From 630D-37 sp037447295 (lineage in GTDB: Bacteria; Chloroflexota; Anaerolineae; Anaerolineales; Villigracilaceae), in the NCBI GenBank assembly GCA_037447295.1, contig JBBIGZ010000074.1:1-13145 (forward strand): a stretch of DNA of 13,145 bases, read 5' to 3'. Below, in pieces: positions 6,756-12,727 of this stretch (position 1 is the first letter of the stretch; every line of letters begins with the position of its first letter). The notes below the pieces were generated by a model. That model was not told where the DNA came from, did not search any database, and saw nothing but the letters and a program-made list of their open reading frames with translations. The translations under genes and the position numbers were made by a program.

Positions 6756-7891
6756 TCGCCGGTAACGAAGACGCGCGGCACGCGCGCCGAGATATTGGTC
6801 AGCACCTCGTACGGAATCGTGCCGGCCCATTCGGCCAGCTCTTCCGCGCTCACTCGCGGACCTTGAGCTGATTCGCCCAGCAAAATCACTTCGTCGCCGA
6901 GCTCGGCTTCGTCATCCCCCACATTGACCATAAACTGATCCATGCAAATGCGCCCGACCTGCGGGTAGCGTTTGCCGCGCACGATCACCTGGGCACGGTT
7001 GCTCATCCGGCGGAAATAACCATCCCCATAGCCACAGGGGATCGTCACAATGCGACTGGGACGCTTCGGCTCCCATAACGAGCCGTAGCTCACCGGCCGT
7101 CCCGCTTGCGTGATCTTCGCATGCACCACGCGCGAATGCCAGATCAGCGCCGGGCGCACCTCTACCGTCCGTTGGGTTTCGCTTCCCGGATAGATCCCAT
7201 AGAAGAGAATCCCCGGCCGCACCATATCGAAGTAACTTTCCGGCAACTGTAACACGGCTCCGGAGTTGGCCATATGTCGCAAAGGCGGCGCCGGTAGGCT
7301 ATGGCGTTCGTAGAAGCGTAACACCTCGAGGAAGCGTTCCAGCTGCAAGCGAGCATGCGTCAAATCGGCGCGTTCGGAATTGGCAAAATGGGAATAGATC
7401 CCCTCGATCTCCAGGTGCCGGCATTCCAACGAACGCCGCAGGAACGCTTCCGCCTCGTATTCATGGACTCCTAGCCGCTCCATCCCGGTATCGATCTTCA
7501 AGTGCACCTTGAGCGTTTTCCCCTGGGCGGCCGCAACGGCCTCGGCGGCTTCCAGAATGCGTAAGGAGCCAACGGTCAAGGTGAGATCGTAGCGCAGGAA
7601 GAACGGGATCTGCTCCGGCAGCACGCCGCCCATCACCAGGATCGGCTTCTGAATGCCCATTTGCCGCAATCGCACCCCTTCTTCCAGCAGCGCCACGCCG
7701 AAATAATCGGCATACGGAGCAATAAACGGGGCTACGCCCTCCACCCCGTGACCATAGGCATTCGCCTTGACCACGGCCATTACGCGCGCCGGCCTCACCT
7801 TTTGACGGATGGCCTCAAAGTTAGCATGTAAAACACTCAGCCGCACCTCTAACCAGGTGGGGCGAAGGGGAAGATCACCGGGCAAGGACAT
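6752..7891 (-). CDS. alr: Alanine racemase
   Basis: This fold-type III PLP enzyme interconverts L- and D-alanine, giving D-Ala for peptidoglycan. The 379-residue protein has an N-terminal PLP barrel with the Schiff-base lysine K42 in MAVVKANAYGHG, and a C-terminal beta domain with the catalytic tyrosine Y269 in VSYGSLW, followed by IPCGYGDGYFRR and GRICMDQFMVNVG. LKIDTGMERLG (131-141) and ANSGAV (208-213) are also typical. The ATG lies seven bases after the stop of the CBS-domain gene, so alr is the last gene of the cysteine operon. Only a weak AGGG precedes it, so it may be translated by re-initiation. Its presence next to PLP-dependent sulfur genes has no obvious metabolic link and may reflect convenience of co-expression. 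Confidence 0.95.
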   Translation of the reverse strand: MSLPGDLPLRPTWLEVRLSVLHANFEAIRQKVRPARVMAVVKANAYGHGVEGVAPFIAPYADYFGVALLEEGVRLRQMGIQKPILVMGGVLPEQIPFFLRYDLTLTVGSLRILEAAEAVAAAQGKTLKVHLKIDTGMERLGVHEYEAEAFLRRSLECRHLEIEGIYSHFANSERADLTHARLQLERFLEVLRFYERHSLPAPPLRHMANSGAVLQLPESYFDMVRPGILFYGIYPGSETQRTVEVRPALIWHSRVVHAKITQAGRPVSYGSLWEPKRPSRIVTIPCGYGDGYFRRMSNRAQVIVRGKRYPQVGRICMDQFMVNVGDDEAELGDEVILLGESAQGPRVSAEELAEWAGTIPYEVLTNISARVPRVFVTGD

Positions 7892-7898
7892 GCCCTAA

Positions 7899-9308
7899 TT
7901 ATATCCCTGCCATGTAATCCAGAACGTCGATCTTTGTTAGGATGCCCACCGGGCGGCTATGCTCGACGATAATCAGGGCATAGCCTTGCGTGAGCCAGGG
8001 CATAGCCTCTTCCAACCGCGTTTCGGGTGGAAAGACGGCTTGAGCATGTTGCACCAGATCATCGATCGGCTCTTCGTGGCTATGATCGTGGCTTTCCAGC
8101 AGATGATTCAGCAGATCGACCTCTTCGACCAGCCCTACCAGCACCCCATCCTCACCTACCACCGGCAGCTGAGAGATGGCATGTTCATGCATCAGACGGA
8201 TCACCTGGCGCATAGTCTGCCCCAAGCGGGCAGTATAGAGCGTGCGTTGACGCTTGGCCAGGAGCAGATCGCCCAGGGTCACTTCGCCGAAATCGGCGCC
8301 GAGGAAGCCGTTCTCGCGCATCCACTTGTCATCGTAGAACTTGGAAAGGTAGCGCGAGCCGGAATCGGGGAAGATCACCACGATCAAGCGATCGGCCGGC
8401 AGATCGGCGGCATATTTCATTGCCCCGGCCAGGGCAGCGCCGGAAGAACCACCAGCAAAGATGCCTTCCTGACGCACCAGCGCCCGCGCCCATAGGAAGC
8501 TCTCGCGATCGTTGACGCGCACGATCTCATCTACGACCGAAAGATCGGTGGTGGAGGGCAGGAAATCCTCCCCAATGCCCTCGACCTTGTACGTCTTGGG
8601 GAAAGCGCCTTCCGGAATGCGCCCGTTGTTCTTCCAGATTTCAAGCAGGATCGAGCCTTCAATATCCACTCCGACCACCCGAATGGCCGGGTTCTTCTGC
8701 TTCAAGTAGCGCCCCACTCCGCTGATCGTGCCGCCGGTGCCCATGCCGATCACCACATCGGTGACGCGCCCTTCGGTTTGTTCCCAGATTTCCGGTCCGG
8801 TGGTCAGCTCGTGAATGCGCGGGTTATCCGGGTTGTGATACTGATTGGCCAAGATGGCGTTCGGCGTTTCACGCGCCAATCGCTTGGCCACTTCATAGTA
8901 GGAGCGCGGGTCTTCCGGCGGAACGGCGGTCGGCGTGATCACCACGCGGGCACCGAAGGTGCGGAGCAAGCGGATTTTCTCCTCCGACATCTTATCGGGC
9001 ATGACAAAGATGGTCTTATAGCCCTTCAGAGCGGCGGCGATCGCCAGGCCAACACCGGTATTCCCCGATGTGGCCTCGACGATCGTGCCGCCCGGTCGCA
9101 GTTCCCCGCGCGCCTCAGCCTGCTCGATGATGTACCACCCCACTCGGTCCTTCACCGAGCCGCCGGGGTTGAGCAGTTCCAGCTTGGCATAAAGCGTCGC
9201 CTGCAGATGGCCGGCAATGCGGGCCAAACGCACGAGTGGCGTATTCCCGATCGCGCCCTGGATGCTATCATACACTCGACGAGTATGGGATACAGGCAAA
9301 ACCGGCAT
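7899..9308 (-). CDS. Cystathionine beta-synthase with C-terminal CBS domain pair
   Basis: A fold-type II PLP enzyme of 469 residues. The catalytic core (about 12-335) has the PLP lysine K53 in GGSVKDR, the substrate loop TSGNTG (80-85), the phosphate-binding loop GTGGT (190-194) and PDSGSRYLSKFYDDKWM at 314-330. Two CBS domains follow (about 345-405 and 412-468), linked by a His/acid-rich stretch SHDHSHEE (405-412). The layout matches actinobacterial Cbs, which condenses serine and homocysteine to cystathionine; CBS domains commonly bind adenosyl ligands. Some such enzymes act as cysteine synthases, and no cystathionine gamma-lyase gene is adjacent, so O-acetylserine sulfhydrylase activity is a real alternative. 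I chose the ATG at 9308 over 9341 because TGAGGAG lies just before it and the longer start would run into the upstream gene. Confidence 0.9.
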   Translation of the reverse strand: MPVLPVSHTRRVYDSIQGAIGNTPLVRLARIAGHLQATLYAKLELLNPGGSVKDRVGWYIIEQAEARGELRPGGTIVEATSGNTGVGLAIAAALKGYKTIFVMPDKMSEEKIRLLRTFGARVVITPTAVPPEDPRSYYEVAKRLARETPNAILANQYHNPDNPRIHELTTGPEIWEQTEGRVTDVVIGMGTGGTISGVGRYLKQKNPAIRVVGVDIEGSILLEIWKNNGRIPEGAFPKTYKVEGIGEDFLPSTTDLSVVDEIVRVNDRESFLWARALVRQEGIFAGGSSGAALAGAMKYAADLPADRLIVVIFPDSGSRYLSKFYDDKWMRENGFLGADFGEVTLGDLLLAKRQRTLYTARLGQTMRQVIRLMHEHAISQLPVVGEDGVLVGLVEEVDLLNHLLESHDHSHEEPIDDLVQHAQAVFPPETRLEEAMPWLTQGYALIIVEHSRPVGILTKIDVLDYMAGI

Positions 9309-9315
9309 ATACTCC

Positions 9316-10467
9316 TCAGTAAATGGGCAAAGATGGGTCAACCTCGCGCGCCCAGGCGTTGATCCCGCCTTTCAGGTTCTTCACTTTGCGGAAACCGGCG
9401 CTGACCAGCAGCTCCAGGGCACGTGCCGAACGGGTACCCGCTTTGCAGAAGACCACCATCTCGCGCGCCGAATCCAGCTCCGAAAGCCGCGCCGCCAATT
9501 GCCCAAGCGGAATGTTAACTGCGCCGGGCAATCTGGAAATTTCCAGCTCATGGGGCTCCCGCACATCGAGCAACAGAATCCCGTTGTTCTGCAGGCGCTC
9601 GGCCAGCTCGGTCGGCGCAATATCCCAGCCTGCGCCAGCAGAGCCTTCCTCGCGGTCGTGTCCCGGAACGCCACAGAATTCCTCGTAGTCGATCAATTCT
9701 TTGATGTCAGCATTCGGCCCGCACACCCGGCAGTTCGGGTTCTTCTTCAGCTCGACGAAATCGAAGGACATATCGAGCGCATTGTAGAGCAGCAGGCGGC
9801 CGATCAACGGCTCACCGATCCCCAGCAACAGTTTCAAGGTCTCGGTGGCCTGAATGCTACCGATCGTGCCGGGCAGCACTCCCAATACGCCCCCTTCGGC
9901 GCAGGAGGGTACCAAGCCGGGTGGCGGGGGTGCTGGGAAAAGGCAGCGATAGCAGGGCCCCTCCTTAGCGTAGAAGACGCTCACCTGGCCATCAAAGCGG
10001 AAGATCGAGGCATAGACATTCGGCTTTCCCAAAAAAACGGCCACATCGTTGCTCAGGTAACGCGTCGGGAAGTTATCCGTCCCGTCCACGATCACATCGT
10101 AATCGGCGGCGATGCGCATCGCATTTTCGGAGGTGAAAGGCTCATCGTAGACTACCACCTCGATATCCGGATTGAGATCGAGCATACGGCGCCGCGCCGA
10201 TTCAACCTTCCGCATTCCCAACGTAGAAGTGCCATGGATGATCTGACGCTGCAGGTTCGAGGCATCCACCACATCGTAATCCACGAGCCCGATCCGTCCG
10301 ACGCCGGCCGCCGCCAGGTAAAGCGCCACAGGGGACCCCAGGCCTCCGGTGCCGATCACCAGCACCGAAGAGGCCTTGAGTTTTTGCTGTCCCCGCAGGC
10401 CGACTTCCGGAATGAGCAGATGGCGTGAGTAACGCAGGATTTCTTCATGGGTCAAGGGAGGAAGCAT
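9316..10467 (-). CDS. moeZ: MoeB/ThiF-type E1 enzyme fused to rhodanese (MoeZ-like sulfur-carrier activator)
   Basis: The 383-residue protein activates the C-terminal glycine of a ubiquitin-like sulfur carrier with ATP and then converts it to a thiocarboxylate. The E1 domain (about 5-250) shows the nucleotide loop GTGGLG (39-44), the DGTDNFPTRY segment (128-137), zinc cysteines C172/C175 (CYRC) and C246/C249 (CRVC), and the family cysteine C189 in SCAEGGVLG. The rhodanese domain (about 280-383) has DVREPHE (301-307) and the active-site loop CKAGTR (341-346), with C341 as the persulfide carrier. The order equals MoeZ of Mycobacterium and eukaryotic MOCS3. The gene directly follows the carrier gene, with GAGGAG overlapping the carrier's stop codon region, and precedes the CBS-domain enzyme by seven bases. 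It may also serve molybdopterin or tRNA thiolation carriers. Confidence 0.93.
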   Translation of the reverse strand: MLPPLTHEEILRYSRHLLIPEVGLRGQQKLKASSVLVIGTGGLGSPVALYLAAAGVGRIGLVDYDVVDASNLQRQIIHGTSTLGMRKVESARRRMLDLNPDIEVVVYDEPFTSENAMRIAADYDVIVDGTDNFPTRYLSNDVAVFLGKPNVYASIFRFDGQVSVFYAKEGPCYRCLFPAPPPPGLVPSCAEGGVLGVLPGTIGSIQATETLKLLLGIGEPLIGRLLLYNALDMSFDFVELKKNPNCRVCGPNADIKELIDYEEFCGVPGHDREEGSAGAGWDIAPTELAERLQNNGILLLDVREPHELEISRLPGAVNIPLGQLAARLSELDSAREMVVFCKAGTRSARALELLVSAGFRKVKNLKGGINAWAREVDPSLPIY

Positions 10468-10479
10468 AGATTTTCTCCT

Positions 10480-10758
10480 CTATTGAGCACCACCGGCGAT
10501 CGAAGGGATGAGCAGCAGCTGATCGTCCTCCTTGAGCGGCGTCTCCAAGCCTTGCAGTTCGCGAATGTTCGTCTTGTTCAAGAACAGGTTGACGAACGGG
10601 CGCAACTGCCCATCACCATTATACAGGTGCGTGCGCAAAGTCGGATATTGCTCGATCAGGTGCTCCATCGCTTCGGCCACCGTTTGTCCACGCACGGTCA
10701 CTTCGGCTTTCTGATCGGTATAGTAACGCAATGGGGTCGGTATCTTAATGCTTGGCAT
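10480..10758 (-). CDS. cysO: CysO-like sulfur-carrier protein (MoaD/ThiS fold) with C-terminal GGAQ
   Basis: A 92-residue ubiquitin-fold protein that, as a C-terminal thiocarboxylate, carries sulfur for cysteine synthesis. It shares landmarks with mycobacterial CysO: an N-terminal IKIPTPLR strand (4-11), PFVNLFLN (54-61) and IPSIAGG near the end. The diglycine is at 89-90 but is followed by Ala-Gln before the stop, so it must be trimmed by a peptidase before the E1 can adenylate it. The adjacent JAMM protein is the natural candidate, as for QbsE/QbsD and HcyS/HcyD where a JAMM protein removes a C-terminal dipeptide. A GAGGAGAAAA ribosome site precedes the ATG, 15 bases after the previous gene. 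The E1-rhodanese gene follows within 12 bases. Confidence 0.9.
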   Translation of the reverse strand: MPSIKIPTPLRYYTDQKAEVTVRGQTVAEAMEHLIEQYPTLRTHLYNGDGQLRPFVNLFLNKTNIRELQGLETPLKEDDQLLLIPSIAGGAQ

Positions 10759-10773
10759 AGTTTTCTCCTCGAT

Positions 10774-11064
10774 TCAGCAGCCGGCACGCTCAACGACCGC
10801 TTCACAGGCCGAGGCCGGCAAGATTTCCACGCTTCCGGCTTGGATAAAGGGGGTCATGAATTGTTCGACGTACTCCTTCTGTTCCGCTTCCAGGATGAGC
10901 ACAAGCGTATGTTGCCCATCGAGCACGGCTTCGCCATGAAGCTCGATGCCGAATTTACGGGCATTCGCCTTGCTCAAATGTTGCAGCAGCATTTGCCCCA
11001 TTTCCGGATTTTTGGCCGGGCAGGTTTCGGGTGCATGTTGGTGACGGACGAAATACAGAGACAT
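10774..11064 (-). CDS. Small conserved-looking protein of unknown function with three cysteines, inside the CysO operon
   Basis: I do not recognise this 96-residue protein. It has a strong AGGAGG ribosome site that overlaps the stop of the JAMM gene, and lies between the JAMM and carrier genes, so it is certainly expressed with them. No signal peptide or membrane helix is seen. The alternation of a strand (SLYFVRHQH), a helix (PEMGQMLLQHLSKANARKFG), strands (ELHGEAVLDG and HTLVLILEA), a helix (KEYVEQFMTPFIQAG) and a last strand (VEILPAS) suggests a ferredoxin-like alpha/beta barrel of the small dimeric kind. Cysteines sit at C15 (ETCPA), C87 (SACEAV) and C96, the last residue. A terminal cysteine in a sulfur-carrier operon suggests persulfide relay, a sulfide or cysteine sensor, or an accessory to CysM; all are inference. 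Confidence 0.8.
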   Translation of the reverse strand: MSLYFVRHQHAPETCPAKNPEMGQMLLQHLSKANARKFGIELHGEAVLDGQHTLVLILEAEQKEYVEQFMTPFIQAGSVEILPASACEAVVERAGC

Positions 11065-11074
11065 TAGGAACCTC

Positions 11075-11494
11075 CTATTGAATTTGAATGGATTCTTCCA
11101 GGAATGCCTGGCGATCTTCGCTCAAGCGCCAGCAACGGCTTTGGGTTGCTTTGCCGTTTTCAACGCTGACGATCAGGTATGAGAAGAAAGGTTGTGCCCA
11201 TTCCCGATCGTATTCGGATGGACGAGCCGGGTGATCGGGATGGGAGTGAAAGACTCCCAGCAAGGTCATCTTCAGGCGATCGGCAAACTCTTCGGCGTGG
11301 AGATAGTCAAAGGTGTCGATCAGATAGCGATTGTGGCGCGATTCCCGCCGGGCGTTATCAATAGGCAAAATGTGAAGCACATGGCGCGGCTCTCCCTCTT
11401 TTCCCAGCAAAAAGCCGGCTCCTTCTTCAGGATAGGCACTTTCCAGGTGCAATTCAATAGCCCTTAATTGCTGTGCGGAGAGAATAAGGGTCAT
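11075..11494 (-). CDS. mec: JAMM/MPN zinc peptidase, Mec+-like (CysO-cysteine hydrolase or carrier processing)
   Basis: In Mycobacterium, Mec+ releases cysteine from the CysO-Cys adduct; related JAMM proteins trim sulfur-carrier C-termini. The 139-residue protein has the complete motif: E24 in YPEEGAGFLLG, H83 and H85 in HSHPDHPARPSEYD, S93 and D96. H83, H85 and D96 would hold zinc, with E24 as general base. Length is normal for single-domain bacterial JAMM proteins. I chose the ATG at 11494 rather than 11512: it forms an ATGA overlap with the cysM stop and has GGGAGGGAG just upstream, while the longer start lies within cysM. The overlap implies translational coupling to cysM. Because the carrier here ends in GGAQ, this one enzyme may do both jobs, maturation and cysteine release. 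Confidence 0.92.
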   Translation of the reverse strand: MTLILSAQQLRAIELHLESAYPEEGAGFLLGKEGEPRHVLHILPIDNARRESRHNRYLIDTFDYLHAEEFADRLKMTLLGVFHSHPDHPARPSEYDREWAQPFFSYLIVSVENGKATQSRCWRLSEDRQAFLEESIQIQ

Positions 11495-12441
11495 ATACTC
11501 CCTCCCTGCCAAAGCGCAGCATCGCTGAGATACTTATAGCCGGCATCCGGGAAAACGGTGACCACCAGGCCACTATCCAGTTCCTGTGCCACGCGCAATG
11601 CGGCCACGGCCGCCGCTCCGGAAGAAATGCCGACAAAAAGCCCTTCCTCGCGCGCCAGGCGCCGCACCATGGCATAGGCCTCCTCGGTGCTCACTTCCAA
11701 CGTTCGATCTGGGAAGCTCGGATCGAAGATACCCGGGCGGATCGCAGTCGGCATGTGCTTCAGCCCTTCCAAGCCATGGAAGGGTGCATCGGGTTGAACG
11801 GCGACGATCTGGACCTTGGGGTTCCACTCGCGCAAGGCGCGCCCGGTGCCCATCAACGTGCCGGAGGTGCCCAGCCCGGCCACGAAGTGCGTCACCTGGC
11901 CTTCCGTCTGGTGCAAAATTTCCGGGCCGGTGCTCTGATAGTGCGCTTGCCAACTGGCCGGATTATCGTACTGATTCGCATACCAATAACGATCGGGATA
12001 TTGCTCCGCCAACCGACGGGCATGCAAGATCGCGCCATCGCTGCCTTCTAATGGATCGGTCAAGATGAGTTCTGCGCCATAGGCGCGCAGAATGGCGATG
12101 CGCTCCGGGCTGGCATTCGCCGGTATGCACAGCGTAACGCCAATGCCCATCGCCGCGCCGAACATAGCATAGGCAATGCCCATATTGCCGGAGGTAGAAT
12201 CCAGCAACCGACGCCCTTCGCGCAAGTGACCTTCCGCCTGAGCCTGGCGCAAGATGTTCAGCGCTGCTCGATCCTTGACCGAGCCGCCGGGATTGAACCA
12301 TTCTGCCTTTGCCAACACCCGCACGCGCGGGGAAAGGCCAATGGTTACGCGTCGCAAAGCCAACAAGGGAGTATTGCCAACACAGGCTTCCAGTGGCGAG
12401 AACGAACGAAAGAGAGTTTGTTGAGCGTGGGTGCTAAGCAT
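11491..12441 (-). CDS. cysM: CysM-type cysteine synthase (PLP-dependent, sulfur-carrier-using)
   Basis: A 316-residue fold-type II PLP enzyme. The PLP lysine is K56 (GGSVKDR), the substrate loop is TSGNMG (83-88), the phosphate loop is GTSGT (191-195), and the C-terminal part has GISSGAA (271-277) and PDAGYKYLSD (298-307). It looks closer to mycobacterial CysM than to CysK, notably in THFVAGLGTSGTLMGTGRALRE and DAGYKYLS; that CysM joins O-phosphoserine with CysO-thiocarboxylate to form CysO-Cys. The adjacent JAMM, carrier and E1 genes support this role. The loop usually reads TSGNTG, so methionine at 87 is unusual and could affect substrate handling. I start at 12441, preceded by GAGGAAAAT, instead of the longer frame at 12483, whose extra residues lie in the structured leader. 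It is the first gene of the operon. Confidence 0.92.
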   Translation of the reverse strand: MLSTHAQQTLFRSFSPLEACVGNTPLLALRRVTIGLSPRVRVLAKAEWFNPGGSVKDRAALNILRQAQAEGHLREGRRLLDSTSGNMGIAYAMFGAAMGIGVTLCIPANASPERIAILRAYGAELILTDPLEGSDGAILHARRLAEQYPDRYWYANQYDNPASWQAHYQSTGPEILHQTEGQVTHFVAGLGTSGTLMGTGRALREWNPKVQIVAVQPDAPFHGLEGLKHMPTAIRPGIFDPSFPDRTLEVSTEEAYAMVRRLAREEGLFVGISSGAAAVAALRVAQELDSGLVVTVFPDAGYKYLSDAALWQGGSI

Positions 12442-12666
12442 ATTTTCCTCACACAAATAAAATACGGCCAACACAGAAAACAAAAGGACGGCGGACGGAC
12501 GCCCGGTAAAACTTTTTTCACCAGCGGGGTTCGTCCACCGTCCTCAGAGTGTTGGCCGTTTCCGAATTACGCTGAGGCGGCGGCTACGAACCCCGCCTCA
12601 GACAGGAGCACTGTAAGTAGAAAGTCATGGGTTATCGTCCAGAACCTAATTTACTAGAATTTTCTG
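12442..12666 (-). promoter_or_regulatory. Structured 5' leader RNA of the cysteine operon, candidate attenuator or riboswitch
   Basis: Between the promoter and cysM lie about 225 transcribed bases with several long pairings. Hairpin 1 has a 9-bp perfect stem, CTGAGGCGG with CCGCCTCAG (12601-12572). An 11-bp stem GGACGGTGGAC (12543-12533) with GTCCGCCGTCC (12496-12486, one G-U pair) is followed by TTTTGTTTT. A further 11-bp perfect stem joins ACGGCCAACAC (12559-12549) to GTGTTGGCCGT (12474-12464) around it. GCGGGGTTCG (12596-12587), part of hairpin 1, is also perfectly complementary to CGAACCCCGC (12533-12524), so the structures can compete. No known riboswitch consensus fits well. A T-box-like reading exists (UGGA, which would match a tRNA-Cys acceptor end if its discriminator is U, in a bulge region near 12538-12535), but the canonical T-box sequence is absent. 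Confidence 0.6.
12477..12543 (-). terminator. Terminator-like hairpin in the cysM leader
   Basis: The 11-bp arms at 12543-12533 and 12496-12486 enclose a 36-base loop that itself folds (CTGGT with ACCGG), and a T-run TTTTGTTTT (12485-12477) follows on the minus strand. The placement 36 bases before the cysM ATG fits conditional premature termination. The large loop makes it weaker than a textbook terminator. Confidence 0.5.
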
Positions 12667-12672
12667 ATACAA

Positions 12673-12700
12673 ATTATATGCCATTTGTCGTTTTTGTCAA
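12673..12700 (-). promoter_or_regulatory. Sigma70-type promoter of the cysteine operon
   Basis: On the minus strand a perfect TTGACA (12695-12700) and a perfect TATAAT (12673-12678) are separated by 16 bases; transcription should begin near 12666. It lies just after the stop codon of the decayed transposase and before the structured leader, and no other promoter of this quality was seen before alr. Confidence 0.8.
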
Positions 12701-12727
12701 GGGGATGGACGCTGGTGATAGGGCTTT

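Noticed and set aside
8778..9362. Long plus-strand frames opposite the CBS, E1 and CysM genes (also 9217-10428 and 10447-11067)
   Set aside because: Antisense shadows of well-supported genes in GC-rich DNA, with no domain signatures.
10240..10270. tRNA T-arm-like GGTTCGAGG
   Set aside because: Lies within the E1 coding sequence with no matching acceptor or anticodon arms; no tRNA found in the window.
12442..12666. Firm T-box call for the cysM leader
   Set aside because: The 14-base T-box sequence and a convincing specifier loop are missing; kept only as a hypothesis.
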